DNA of 64,000 nucleotides from Methylobacterium thuringiense (GTDB lineage Bacteria; Pseudomonadota; Alphaproteobacteria; Rhizobiales; Beijerinckiaceae). The stretch covers positions 282,655 to 346,654 of the forward strand of contig NZ_BPRA01000008.1 in the NCBI RefSeq assembly GCF_022179645.1, read 5' to 3'. Each line of letters opens with the position of its first letter. Position 1 is the stretch's first letter. The translations under genes were made by a program, and so were the position numbers. Below the pieces are notes generated by a model, which saw only the letters and a list, made by a program, of their open reading frames with translations, was not told the DNA's origin and did no database searches. Below, piece after piece: positions 39,801 through 48,618 of the stretch.

Positions 39801-40862
39801 CTGCCGCCCACAACCGATCCGCGACCACTCGGCGTTTTTGCCGAAGTGATCGCGTTTAATGGGCAACCGATACCTCCGCGGAATGTCAAGGCGATGCCGT
39901 CTGCCGACCCCGACGATACGATCGAGAGGCTCGCCGAGATAGCACGGGAGACGAGGCGTGGGTGCTCACTCACCGACGTACGGGGGCCTTTCTCATCAGC
40001 TCTAGAGAGTTGGATTGAGCTGAATGTTAAAAGTTATGATCTGCTCTTGACCCACAACAACATCTTCCGCCCCGTCGTGCGCAGCCTTGAGATCGCTGCC
40101 GCAAAAGGCGTGCCGTCAGTTCTTGTGCCACATGCGCACCTAGATGACGACTACTACCACTTTCCAGACATGGTCGCCTCAGTGCAGCAGGCCTCCGCTG
40201 TCTTGGCGGCCCCCTTAGCAGCAGTGCGATATCTGAGGCGCCTCAATCCGATGGTACATTACCACAGCCCCGGGGTCGACGTTGTGGAGGTGCCGACGGT
40301 CAGCGACGACCAGGCGTTCCGGAGAATTTACCCCGGGGCTGAACCCTTCGTACTTGTACTCGGACGCAAGGCAGGGGCGAAAAACTATCGCTGGATTATC
40401 GATGCGGCTAAGGAAGCAGGTCTTCGTATCGTGATGATCGGGCCAGACGATGATGGAGCGCCGATATCAGATACGCACGTCAACTATCTGGGGCAGCAAC
40501 CCCGGACGATCGTCCGGGGCGCGCTCGCCGCGTGCCTATTCCTGACAAACATGAGCTCAAGTGAGAGTTTCGGCATGGTGATCCTTGAGGCCTGGCTCGC
40601 AAGGCGAGCGGTAATCGCCAACCGTAACTGTGCTGCGTTTCAGGATTTGGTTCGGCACGGAGAGACCGGACTGCTTGCATCGCGAGACGACCTTGCGAGC
40701 GTAATGCGAATCCTCACCGCCGATAGTGCACTTCGAGGCGCGCTCGCAGAAGCCGGCTACCAAGAGGCGGCTGGCTACGACTGGTCGGTAATCGGCGCGG
40801 CTTTCGAGCAGATGTGTTGCGAGGTGATGGCCCGACGTGTTTCTGATGAGGCTGTTGCGTGA
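36816..40862 (+). CDS. Triple-domain GT4-like glycosyltransferase
   Basis: 1348 residues with three GT-B units in a row. Unit 1 (about 15-405): SFFPANVPPTSGGETR, FVGSSHQPNREA, LNPMVAGGGSNLK. Unit 2 (about 408-790): SLMKSGGAMRIRGLYERM, FIGSSHPPNILA, LNPVNTGGGSNVK. Unit 3 (about 796-1340): FVTYRLTYPPRGGAEVHLL, VLVLGRKAGAKNYRW, MSSSESFGMVILEAW with the GT4 E-x7-E region. Unit 3 is interrupted at about 905-1005 by a beta-rich stretch (LLLWGWSTAEGTATVEG...), possibly a carbohydrate-binding sandwich. Units 1 and 2 resemble each other most, suggesting internal duplication. AAGAG lies about 9 nt before the ATG. Such proteins assemble several linkages of a surface glycan in the cytoplasm. GC is lower than in core genes. 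Confidence 0.85.
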   Translation: MRSVLKGDGAKSPRLNLLVLSFFPANVPPTSGGETRLFELYSALSHHHSVRLISSAWSDLPTTTVRHGTNFREIRVRKPAAVNQIFTELSAFSNSGADVSGPMVYKAGFTPNEMHQVYFDQYEGADVIIHDSPFTISYDVMAGADLIPRIYNSYNCETQLYAQMHPDESAAPIRDLVREAELRLLACVDLVTTCSTEDMDLIACLTDRQIRKILVPNGGNNHRTMRKEPTHGQPQAIFVGSSHQPNREAAHFVATKLAPELPNVTFQITGNCLPEGCYPSNVRRQGFVSDETKRELLRSCDIALNPMVAGGGSNLKFTDYLSYGIPVLSTRFGVRGLGLAPGFEYLEADRENFGAVLADALRDPSRLNEIGRAGRLRFQQSLSWTSIATQFADEIKVVSQERRHRTAAPVLAINDYDFSLMKSGGAMRIRGLYERMRHEREVFYVVLTDSREWTIDRSAQGMTIFKVPKAQDHRVEEARIEGQYHLSAADIVGLYMHQSNYFLVKLVELLKKQTICIITDHIYVASLVGPEDVWIYSSQNHEASLKAEILAQHPSRDFLVEKVIAAEDDAMCRAALVVCVSEDDAAKMVAGRKSSVPTIVIPNGILPSDPIYLNEAASISIKVADRSCIFIGSSHPPNILACIFIVEKLAPSLPDVEFHLIGSVCEGLESRLPGNVHLWGRLDEPHKIAFAHACRLALNPVNTGGGSNVKIADYFSHGLPVVSTSFGMRGFPAEVAMEVEVCELGGFAEAVERILAVPADPMGIASRKYLFKKYFDAAALGQTLADAVSALPVPRRRILFVTYRLTYPPRGGAEVHLLKLIEILARTGRYDIDIVAPDVDAIGEEGRFGGTYASDPLTSGPFGLPHVHWARFPLDTSQPKGISETLVRMWEAQAAFERVLVGSFSELNGSEPLLLWGWSTAEGTATVEGCWLSTEAALFAPEAGRLTLAGLAPAACVISSASDSATAFGPRHINGRFELEMDLAPGVFSLRISSELPPTTDPRPLGVFAEVIAFNGQPIPPRNVKAMPSADPDDTIERLAEIARETRRGCSLTDVRGPFSSALESWIELNVKSYDLLLTHNNIFRPVVRSLEIAAAKGVPSVLVPHAHLDDDYYHFPDMVASVQQASAVLAAPLAAVRYLRRLNPMVHYHSPGVDVVEVPTVSDDQAFRRIYPGAEPFVLVLGRKAGAKNYRWIIDAAKEAGLRIVMIGPDDDGAPISDTHVNYLGQQPRTIVRGALAACLFLTNMSSSESFGMVILEAWLARRAVIANRNCAAFQDLVRHGETGLLASRDDLASVMRILTADSALRGALAEAGYQEAAGYDWSVIGAAFEQMCCEVMARRVSDEAVA

Positions 40863-40983
40863 TCTGGGAGCTAACATCAATTTGGTTGGACGCGGCGTAC
40901 CGCGCAAGAATGCAGGTTCGTTTTGATCGGACGGGATACTACTGCTTGTCCGTCGACACTCGCACGACGGGAGATTCGGTCCA

Positions 40984-42012
40984 GTGAACCACTTTGGCAA
41001 AAAGGCGTCCCCACTCGGCCGTTGGCTCAGCTCGGGAGCAAAGCTTCCGTATAGCCCTGCCGGAGGCAGTGAGGAGCCGTTACCGAACCCAATCGAGTTG
41101 TCGCATTGGATCATCTTCGGTACTCAGCCGACCCAAGACGAAATAACCTACTGGCAAGCGCGCGTCCAAAATATTTCTCTATATAATATGATGCAGACTA
41201 TGCATCAGGCGTTGCGCACCAGCCAGCAACCGGATTGGCGCCGCATTTATGGTATTCTTGGGGTTAGTGGACCCAACTCGCGCTCGTCCTCCGGAAGCCC
41301 AACGCTGACGGTCATCCGTACCTATCTTAAACACTGTCGAGCTGAGCCAAAGCCACAAGAAATTCTCATCTATCTCAAAGCACTTCTTCGGCGGCCGACT
41401 GATATGCAATCTTTTACTCGCCATGTCGCTCGTAGATTACAACACAAGAATGGGCAGTCTGGACAGAAGCCTTCACTCATCCGTAATCCTCTCGTCAGGC
41501 GCGTTCCGACGACGCTCATCCGTGCTGAGATCCTGGCAATCGAGACGACCTTGAGGGTGATGGATGGGAGCTATATGGCTCTTCCCCTGATTCGCGCGTT
41601 TTCGCTCATACCGTGTGCCGAACATAGGCCAATGGCTCCAGACACACTATCGGTCGAAAATAACTACGATCGGGCGCTCATATCCCGAGGGATCGACACA
41701 GCAGAAATCAACCAACGATTACTCCCGTTGTTAACAGCAGCAGACGAAGTTACTGATCGAGGAGCGGCTGAAAAGATTTCTGCAATAATGTCTGAGCTGC
41801 TCACAGAAAACGATAATGAAATATTTTTGATTCTTCTTTATAGAATTCTCCTTAAGCGAGATCCGGATGAGCTTGGTCTTGAACACCATATTTCAGCATT
41901 AAATCTGAAAACCATTAAACCTTCAGATCTTGTCGCCAATTTCATGGCCTCGGAAGAATATCGGACTATTCGCGAAAATTATTCACGCTTGGGGGACTCA
42001 AATGTCAGATAA
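40984..42012 (+). CDS. DUF4214-domain protein
   Basis: 342 residues, no signal peptide. The C-terminal 70 residues (FLILLYRILLKRDPDELGLEHH...LVANFMASEEYR) match the DUF4214 pattern, a helical repeat found beside surface-polysaccharide genes and in glycosyltransferase fusions. A weaker, similar segment occurs near 30-60 (LSHWIIFGTQPTQDEITYWQ), so two degenerate repeats may be present. The stop overlaps the downstream methyltransferase start by 11 bp, which argues for joint expression. Function unknown. Confidence 0.65.
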   Translation: MNHFGKKASPLGRWLSSGAKLPYSPAGGSEEPLPNPIELSHWIIFGTQPTQDEITYWQARVQNISLYNMMQTMHQALRTSQQPDWRRIYGILGVSGPNSRSSSGSPTLTVIRTYLKHCRAEPKPQEILIYLKALLRRPTDMQSFTRHVARRLQHKNGQSGQKPSLIRNPLVRRVPTTLIRAEILAIETTLRVMDGSYMALPLIRAFSLIPCAEHRPMAPDTLSVENNYDRALISRGIDTAEINQRLLPLLTAADEVTDRGAAEKISAIMSELLTENDNEIFLILLYRILLKRDPDELGLEHHISALNLKTIKPSDLVANFMASEEYRTIRENYSRLGDSNVR

Positions 42013-42826
42013 TGATACCGCTGTAATGCAAGTTTTTGACGACAAGGATTTCCTTCTTCGTCATAAAACCGAAGCACACAACATGTTCGATCTGATCGAT
42101 TTTATTTTGGGCCGGCATGATCACTATGCGTTCGCACTAGATATCGGTGGAGGCTATGGTGATCATCTTCCATTCTTGATGGACCGCATCAAGAATGTCA
42201 TTGCCATAGACATCATTAACTATCTAGACGACGAGCAATTTAATCCTCGGGAAAGAGCATCACGGTCCGAGGCTCATGGTGGACACTTGGATCTAAGCAA
42301 GGTCGATTTCCATTATTGCGATGCACAGCGGCTTCACTATCGAGATAGTCTTTTTGATCTTGTTTTCAGCATCAATGCGTTTGAGCACATTCCTAATCCA
42401 TTACTGGCCCTCTCCGAGGCAGTGCGAGTAGCTCGAAAGGGGGCTCCAATATATCTCCAATTTGATCCGATCTGGAACTCGCCTTGGGGCCATCACTTGC
42501 CGCATCTTAATTTCGAGCCTTGGGCACATCTTCTGACAAGTGCAGAGGAATTTTGTGCGCTGGTCTTGGAACTGGGCGGCACCCAAACCGACATCCATAT
42601 TTTTGAGACTGCGATGAACAGAAAACCTTTTTCTTATTATAAAAGGCTTTTTCTGGAAGATTATAAAGACCAATTTCTGACCTCGTCGTTTGCATCCTGG
42701 AGCACAGACCCTCACGACGAACCTGCGACTCGCCATCCAAATTTCGAGCGTTGCCGAGCCATCGGGTACGGCGTTGAGGAACTCGTCACGCGCGGCGTCC
42801 AGTTCGTGGGTGTCAAGGCATGGTGA
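42002..42826 (+). CDS. SAM-dependent methyltransferase (class I)
   Basis: 274 residues. Rossmann motif I FALDIGGGYGDHLPFL, motif II around NVIAIDIINYLDD, and the post-II SINAFEHIPNPLLALSEAVRVARKG block of Methyltransf_11-type enzymes. The ATG at 42002 lies inside the end of the DUF4214 gene and its own end overlaps the GT61 gene start, so it is translationally embedded in the glycan operon. It may methylate a sugar or a carrier-linked glycan; substrate not readable. Confidence 0.8.
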   Translation: MSDNDTAVMQVFDDKDFLLRHKTEAHNMFDLIDFILGRHDHYAFALDIGGGYGDHLPFLMDRIKNVIAIDIINYLDDEQFNPRERASRSEAHGGHLDLSKVDFHYCDAQRLHYRDSLFDLVFSINAFEHIPNPLLALSEAVRVARKGAPIYLQFDPIWNSPWGHHLPHLNFEPWAHLLTSAEEFCALVLELGGTQTDIHIFETAMNRKPFSYYKRLFLEDYKDQFLTSSFASWSTDPHDEPATRHPNFERCRAIGYGVEELVTRGVQFVGVKAW

Positions 42827-44535
42827 CGCTGCAGCCAGCCCGTGAGGAAGGGCCAAGCCCAGCGATTCCGCTGTCCAACGCCTGCGAAGTGCTTGCGGCA
42901 CAGCTCAGCGCAAGGAGTATCAGCTTCGAAGTGGTGGTGGCAGAACTCGCCGCGGTCGCATCGGCTAAATCGGCTGGTATCATGGTTGTACATGTGGCCG
43001 GTAGCAGCGTCGATACCAGACATTCCGCCATTCTGTCCGAATTTGCCCAGATTACACGAGAGCGGTTTTCTAATTCACAGAATGAGGGTTCAGCAACATT
43101 CGGTGTGCTGAACGGTGGTGGCTGGCAGGCCTTCCGCTCAACACTAGGAGAGGCCGTCATGGGACCGGTTCTCGTGATTGCGTTGGCTTTGTCGTCTGAG
43201 GAAAGCGCGTTACTCAATCAAGAAATATTGTCTGATCCTATACTCAATGGCATGACTTTTCTTGGTGACGTAGCGCGAGATGATTTCTCACCATCCGTAT
43301 TTGCGAGGTCGTGGTTAGTTTGGCGAGGTAATCTTCCTACGGGCCTGGCAGAGAAGATCTTGCGGGCATTCCGGGAGGCAATTGGTCTCCCGAACAAATT
43401 TGCCGTCGAAACTCTGGAGCCGCTGATGGCGCAGCGGGTTGAGGTCGTGTCATTACGTACGGCAGCTGCGGCAACAGGAGGCGAGTTCGGGCGGCATCAA
43501 GAAGCCGATACCATCTTCGACATGCATGCAAGGACTTATAACCCGCTCGCTCGCCCACTGGAATTTGCTGCGCTTTCGCATGCAATTGTGCTTCCATCCG
43601 CTTCTTGGAAAGTTCTAACTGCTGATCGCCTATATATAGAGGAAGTCGGCTATGTCGAACGTGAGCGACCCCATCTTGTAGAGTGCTGGCCAGAGTTTGG
43701 AGCTTCCTGGACGATTCGAGCTGCAGGACCTGTTTTCAATATACCATCAGCCGGGCACTTCACGTTTCTTCTCGGAGGCGATGCAGCTCACTACCACTTG
43801 CTACTAAATTGGCTACCGCGGCTTAAAATGCTCGATGATCCACGAGTGGCGATGCTGGTCGGCGAATATCCTCGAATTGCTATCTCAAACCGGTTTACCC
43901 ACAAAGAGACTAGCTTGATCGAACGCCTGCTTGGACGCGAGATTGATTTTGTTCGTGTGCCGGAGGTTGGAGCTTACCGTTTCTCAAATCTGATCATACC
44001 AAGCTTTTTCTCTCATCACGAATTGACGCCCGCTGTCGCCGACTGGTATCGGGCAAAGCTGCTAATCGGGCCACCGACCCGAGAGCGCCGAATTTATATT
44101 TCGCGTGCAGATGCGCGCGCAGCAAGTACACCGCGCCGGAAGGTCATCAACGAAGCGGAGGTCATTGCTTACCTTTCGATCCATGGGTTTGAAGCGGTGG
44201 AACTTGGTGGCATGTCGATGGACGAACAAATCGCACTTTTCCGTGAGGTTACCTTCGTAGTCGCTCCACATGGCGCGGGTCTTGCTAACATGGTATTTGC
44301 CCCGCCGAACGCTAATGCTGTCGTGCTTGAAAACAGTTGGGCACATCAGTTTATCGCGGACATGCTGAAGATTTCCGGCCATTGTGCTTCAATCCTTGTC
44401 TGTGAAGATTCCTATTCTGAAGTTTACGAGAGTGAGCTACGGCAACTTGGGTATCCTGATACTGAAATTCAGCGATCGCGCGATATGATCGTCGACTGTG
44501 TAGAATTACAGCGAGTGATCGAGAAACATTTTTGA
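42820..44535 (+). CDS. GT61-family glycosyltransferase
   Basis: 571 residues. The C-terminal half (about 290-530) carries the GT61 (DUF563) signature: HYHLLLNWLPRLKML, RRIYISRADARAASTPRR, VIAYLSIHGFEAVELGGMSM and FVVAPHGAGLANMVFAPPNA. The N-terminal 220 residues are unassigned, with a GFGVLNGGGWQ-like segment. GT61 enzymes include xylosyl- and other pentosyl/hexosyltransferases, which fits with the UDP-xylose pair in this island, but donor specificity is inference. Overlaps the preceding methyltransferase by 7 bp; last gene of the run. Confidence 0.82.
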   Translation: MVTLQPAREEGPSPAIPLSNACEVLAAQLSARSISFEVVVAELAAVASAKSAGIMVVHVAGSSVDTRHSAILSEFAQITRERFSNSQNEGSATFGVLNGGGWQAFRSTLGEAVMGPVLVIALALSSEESALLNQEILSDPILNGMTFLGDVARDDFSPSVFARSWLVWRGNLPTGLAEKILRAFREAIGLPNKFAVETLEPLMAQRVEVVSLRTAAAATGGEFGRHQEADTIFDMHARTYNPLARPLEFAALSHAIVLPSASWKVLTADRLYIEEVGYVERERPHLVECWPEFGASWTIRAAGPVFNIPSAGHFTFLLGGDAAHYHLLLNWLPRLKMLDDPRVAMLVGEYPRIAISNRFTHKETSLIERLLGREIDFVRVPEVGAYRFSNLIIPSFFSHHELTPAVADWYRAKLLIGPPTRERRIYISRADARAASTPRRKVINEAEVIAYLSIHGFEAVELGGMSMDEQIALFREVTFVVAPHGAGLANMVFAPPNANAVVLENSWAHQFIADMLKISGHCASILVCEDSYSEVYESELRQLGYPDTEIQRSRDMIVDCVELQRVIEKHF

Positions 44536-44559
44536 ATATAGTTCGAAATGGTAAGTTGT

Positions 44560-44985
44560 TTACAGCAAATTCGAAGACGATGTAATGTGGGCTACCCCTG
44601 ATGACGCTAGATTTAAATCTGCCGGCCGAGTACGCCCGCCATGGTGGCCTTTGCGAGATGGAGAAGCTATTTTGTTAAGTGCGTCCTTGGCTTTGTCGTA
44701 GTAGTTTTCGGATTGACTAATCGTATAGACCAATCTGCGCTTGGCTAGGCCTTTCCGATAGACTGCGGCTGCGTACTGCGTACTGCAACCCAAGGTTGAA
44801 ATGGCGCGCGCAGCCGGATTGGCCTTCTGCGCGGCTTCGGCCGTCTCCGCTTCGAGCCCGTTGACCTGACGATCGTCCCATACGAAGGCGATGAGGACCG
44901 CAGCCGGCGGTTGAGCTCTGGGATGTGGTGTCAAGGGCCTACGATGGCGATCCGCATACGAACGACGCGGCCAGAGTGCGCGCAC
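44560..44985 (-). other. Possible small hypothetical gene or non-coding spacer
   Basis: An open frame of 141 codons without family resemblance covers the gap between the GT61 gene and the IS66 block. The middle (EAETAEAAQKANPAARAIST) could be protein-like, but the frame starts in IS-flanking DNA and ends opposite unrelated sequence. I see no ribosome site and do not consider it established. Confidence 0.2.
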
Positions 44986-44988
44986 ATC

Positions 44989-45154
44989 GTACGCCTGCGG
45001 TGAAGGCTGCGGTCTTGGTTCCGGCGTGTGTCAGGCGGCGATCTGCCGGGGCTGAGGCTCGGTCCAGTTTCACGGCAGCAAATCGTCGATGCGCCGGGCG
45101 GGATGGTCGGGTAGCCGCGGGAGCACGTCGACCAGCCACGCCTGCGTGTCGATG
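44989..45154 (-). pseudogene. IS66 tnpC 3' remnant with its terminal repeat
   Basis: On the minus strand it reads DTQAWLVDVLPRLPDHPA then RRIDDLLP, a TGA at 45070-45072 in place of the usual Trp, and NWTEPQPRQIAA before the final TGA at 45031-45033; this is the IS66 TnpC C-terminus. GTACGCCTGCGGTGAAGGC at 44989 resembles the terminal repeat of the inner IS66 (GTACGCATACGGCGAAGGC). The remnant is cut at 45155 by the outer IS66. Confidence 0.75.
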
Positions 45155-45239
45155 GTAAGCGGTGTCTGGAGCCGCCCTTTCGGTTGGCGTGACGAGTTTG
45201 GATGCTGATGTCCATTGCCGGGGGCGTGGGGATCGGCTC

Positions 45240-45672
45240 GTGTCTGGATTTGAGAGTAGATTTGAGCCGAGGCGGCTGGAGTTCATCAACGGCGCAGGTG
45301 GTTGGCGGGCCTGGTCGGCCGACGCCAAGGCTGCGGTCCTGGATGAGACGCTTCTGCCCGGCGCGGTCGTGTCGGTGGTGGCCCGCCGCCAAGGGCTGAC
45401 GCCGCAACAGGTGTTTGGCTGGCGGCGGGAGGCGCGGCGCGCGCTTGAGGCCGAGCGGGCTCCCACAGCGGTTGGATTCTTCCTCCTCTCGTCGCGGAGC
45501 CGACGCCTGAGCCGCTCGTTGCACCTGCGAATCGGTCCCGATATGCGCGACGGCGCGATCCGGCCGCCACTGGGATCGAATTGGAGATCTCCGGCGTCGC
45601 GGTCCGCGTCGGACCGGGCGCGAGCGGAGTTCAGATCGCGGCGGTGATCCGGGCGCTGAAGGGCTCGGCATG
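45240..45672 (+). pseudogene. tnpA: Outer IS66 tnpA, frameshifted
   Basis: Begins GFESRFEPRRLEFINGAGG and continues through SVVARRQGLTPQQVFGWR, the IS66 Orf1 helix-turn-helix. Near 45470 the reading frame shifts; the second frame reads PPLVAEPTPEPLVAPANR and ends IELEISGVAVRVG...LKGSA with TGA at 45670-45672. Probably GTG at 45240. Confidence 0.8.
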
Positions 45673-45926
45673 ATCGGGCCGTCCGGTACGGTGCGCGTGA
45701 TGATGGCAACGCGGCCAGTGGACTTCCGCAAGGGCATGGACGGGTTGGCCGTTATGGTACGGGATGCGATGGGCGCGGATCCGTTCTCCGGCACGGTCTA
45801 CGTGTTCCGCTCGAAGCGAGCCGTACGCATACGGCGAAGGCCGTCTTGTTCAGAGGTCTGTCGGCGTCCAGCTTTTCGGTGATCTGATCCGGCATCGGTG
45901 CCGGCATCACTGCTGGAGATGCTCGG

Positions 45927-46328
45927 GTGGACGATGCGAGCTACGTCCGGCGCCACCGCTGGAGTGTTCAGGAGAAGCGCGCTGTCGTGACGGAGGCCCA
46001 GGCCAGCGGCAACGTGATCGCGACGGCCAAGCGCCACGGCATCCAGGCGCAGCAGATTTATCGCTGGCGTGAGCGGCTGGAAGCGCGGCCGGCCTGTGGC
46101 GCTTTCCTGGCTGTCGCGGTCGCGTCGGATCCGGAGCCGTCGCGTCCGGCACCGCTGCCGGCACCAGTGCTGGATGGCGCGAGCAGGAATCGGGATCCGG
46201 CATCGCGGCCGGAGCGGTCGCCGCGGGTGGAGATCGTCCTGTCCGCCGGCCGCCGGATCATCGTCGAAGGCGGCATCGAGGTCGACGCGATGCTCGCGTT
46301 GGCGCGCGGCCTCGAGGGCTTGCGATGA
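45927..46328 (+). CDS. tnpA: IS66 accessory protein TnpA
   Basis: 133 residues starting at GTG: a helix-turn-helix of the Tnp_8/IS66 Orf1 type ([32 protein letters not shown]), followed by a Pro/Ala linker and the C-terminal [20 protein letters not shown]. Required with TnpB for IS66 transposition. Ends 4 bp inside the start of tnpB. Confidence 0.88.
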   Translation: MDDASYVRRHRWSVQEKRAVVTEAQASGNVIATAKRHGIQAQQIYRWRERLEARPACGAFLAVAVASDPEPSRPAPLPAPVLDGASRNRDPASRPERSPRVEIVLSAGRRIIVEGGIEVDAMLALARGLEGLR

Positions 46329-46672
46329 TCCCGGTTCCGCTCGGGGTAAAGGTCTGGTTGGCCACCGGTCACACCGACATGAGGAAGGGGTTCGCCTCGC
46401 TGGCGCTGTTGGCGCAGGAGGTGTTGAAGCGCGATCCGCTGGGCGGTCACGTCTTCTGCTTCCGCGGGCGCCGGGGCGACCTCTTGAAGGTGATCTGGCA
46501 CGACGGGCAGGCGGCGAGCCTCTACGTGCGGCGGCTGGAGAAGGGCCGCTTCCTGTGGCCGTCCCCAGCCGACGGGGTCGTCGCGATCACGCCCGCACAG
46601 ATGGGGTATCTGCTCTCCGGGATCGACTGGCGCAATCCGGTGGAGACTTGGCGTCCGACGGCAATCGGATAG
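46325..46672 (+). CDS. tnpB: IS66 accessory protein TnpB (Orf2)
   Basis: 115 residues with all Orf2 signatures: [57 protein letters not shown] and WP. ATG overlaps the tnpA stop (ATGA), a conserved IS66 feature. Confidence 0.93.
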   Translation: MIPVPLGVKVWLATGHTDMRKGFASLALLAQEVLKRDPLGGHVFCFRGRRGDLLKVIWHDGQAASLYVRRLEKGRFLWPSPADGVVAITPAQMGYLLSGIDWRNPVETWRPTAIG

Positions 46673-46717
46673 GCCTTTTTGCTTGCGTTTGCAGGAGGAT
46701 GTGATTCCCTCACCGTC

Positions 46718-48391
46718 GTGAGCGCCGCCCCTTCATCGCCGTCTTCGCCCTCGCTTCCCGCCGATCTGGCGGCGGCGCATGCGATGATCCTCAGCGAGCG
46801 CCAGGCCAGGATCGAGGCACAGACTGCAGCGTCCCACGCCGTCGCCGAAGCGCTGAAGGCAAAGGCCGCGGCGTCCTCCACTGAAGCGATGATCGCCCAC
46901 CTCAAGCTGATGATCGAGAAGCTCAGGCGCGAGCTCTACGGCCAGCGATCGGAGCGCACGGCGCGGCTCATCGACCAGATGGAACTGCAGCTTGAGGAGC
47001 TGGAGGCCAAAGCTACGGAGGACGAACTCTCGGCAGAAGCTGCGGCGCTGCAGGCCTCGTTGCCGGCTCCGGCGCCACGCCGCCGTCCATCACGCAAGCC
47101 GTTCCCGGAGCATCTTCCGCGCGAGCGGGTCGTGATCGCAGCGCCTTCGTCGTGCCCGTGCTGCGGCTCGATGAAGCTGTCGAAGCTCGGCGAGGACGTC
47201 ACCGAGACCCTGGAGGTGATCCCACGCCAGTGGAAGGTGATCCAGACGGTCCGGGAGAAGTTCACCTGCCGCGCGTGCGAGGCCATCACCCAGCCGCCGA
47301 CGCCCTTCCATGTGACCCCACACGGCTTCGTCGGGCCGAACCTGCTGGCCATGGTGCTGTTCGAGAAGTTCGGTCAGCATCAACCGCTCAACCGTCAGAG
47401 CGAACGCTACGGCCGCGAAGGCATCGACCTCTCCGTCTCGACGCTGGCCGACCAGGTCGGCGCGGCGACGGCAGCGCTGGCGCCATTGCACGATCTGATC
47501 GCCCGGCACGTGATGACGGCCGAGAGGCTGCACGCCGACGACACCACGGTGCCGATCCTGGCCAAAGGCAAAACCGATACGGGCCGGATCTGGGCCTATG
47601 TGCGCGACGACAGGCCCTTTGGCGGCGCCGATCCGCCGGCGGCGCTCTACTGCGCCTCGCGCGACCGGCGGCACGAGCATCCCGACGCGCACCTCGCGGC
47701 ATGGTCCGGCATCCTGCAGGCCGACGCCTATGGCGGCTACAACGGGCTCTACGATCCCGCGCGTCCGGGCGGACGGGTCGTACCGGCGCTGTGTTGGTCC
47801 CATGCCCGTCGCGGCTTCTTCGAGCTCGCCGACATCGCCGCGAGTTCGCGGCGTGGCCCTGGCGCCGCGCCGGTGTCGCCGATCGCCGTGGAGGCCGTGA
47901 AGCGCATCGACGTGCTCTTTGCCATCGAGCGCGAGATCAACGGTCTGAGCGCCGACGCGCGCCTCCAGGTCCGACAGGACCGGAGCCGCCCGCCCGTCGA
48001 GGACTTGCGTGCCTGGCTTGGTGAGCAGCGCGTCAGGCTCTCGCGCTCGGCGACCGTTGCCAAGCCGATCGACTACATGCTCAGGCGCTGGGACAGGTTT
48101 GCCTCGTTCCTCGACGACGGGCGGGTTTGCCTCACGAACAATGCCGCCGAGCGCGCGTTGCGCGGCTTCGCCCTCGGTCGAAAAGCATGGCTGTTCGCGG
48201 GCTCCAGCCGCGGCGCCGAGTGTGCCGCCGCAATAGTGACGCTGATCCAGACGGCAAAGCTCAACGATGTCGACCCGCAGGCCTGGCTCGCCGACGTCCT
48301 GGCCCGCGTAGCCGAGCATCCGATCCATCGGCTCGACGACCTGCCGCCGTGGAACTGGTGCCCGCCTTCGACAACCGCCATCGCCGCCTGA
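46718..48391 (+). CDS. tnpC: IS66 transposase TnpC
   Basis: 557 residues from GTG 46718 (a TTG at 46679 would add 13). Coiled-coil N-terminus with LKLMIEKLRRELYGQRSERT, zinc-ribbon (CPCCGSMKLSKLGEDVTE ... CRACEAI), then the DDE domain (ERLHADDTTVPILAKGK; LQADAYGGYNGLYD; LTNNAAERALRGFALGRKAW). Complete and uninterrupted. Confidence 0.93.
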   Translation: MSAAPSSPSSPSLPADLAAAHAMILSERQARIEAQTAASHAVAEALKAKAAASSTEAMIAHLKLMIEKLRRELYGQRSERTARLIDQMELQLEELEAKATEDELSAEAAALQASLPAPAPRRRPSRKPFPEHLPRERVVIAAPSSCPCCGSMKLSKLGEDVTETLEVIPRQWKVIQTVREKFTCRACEAITQPPTPFHVTPHGFVGPNLLAMVLFEKFGQHQPLNRQSERYGREGIDLSVSTLADQVGAATAALAPLHDLIARHVMTAERLHADDTTVPILAKGKTDTGRIWAYVRDDRPFGGADPPAALYCASRDRRHEHPDAHLAAWSGILQADAYGGYNGLYDPARPGGRVVPALCWSHARRGFFELADIAASSRRGPGAAPVSPIAVEAVKRIDVLFAIEREINGLSADARLQVRQDRSRPPVEDLRAWLGEQRVRLSRSATVAKPIDYMLRRWDRFASFLDDGRVCLTNNAAERALRGFALGRKAWLFAGSSRGAECAAAIVTLIQTAKLNDVDPQAWLADVLARVAEHPIHRLDDLPPWNWCPPSTTAIAA

Positions 48392-48393
48392 CG

Positions 48394-48618
48394 ATGCACA
48401 TCAACAAGGTCCATTCGGTCCGGACCTTGGCGCTCGTCGCAAGGGATCTCGGCGAGGATGTGGACTGGCTCGCCGATATCGCTATCGACCTGGAGCCCGA
48501 AGACGGGCTGATCTGGGTCTACGACCCAGAGCACCCGGACGGAACCATGGCGTTCTCCGAGTTCGGGATCGAGAGCCTCCGCAACCTCATCGAAATCCAC
48601 CGCAGCACGACAAAATAA
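48394..48618 (+). CDS. Small passenger protein of the inner IS66
   Basis: 74 residues starting 3 nt after the tnpC stop (MHINKVHSVRTLALVARDLG ... FSEFGIESLRNLIEIHR). It is acidic and contains DVDWLADIAIDLEPEDGLIW. Similar small proteins are, to my memory, found behind IS66 tnpC genes in Methylobacterium. It lies inside the terminal repeats, so it moves with the element. No known function. Confidence 0.65.
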   Translation: MHINKVHSVRTLALVARDLGEDVDWLADIAIDLEPEDGLIWVYDPEHPDGTMAFSEFGIESLRNLIEIHRSTTK

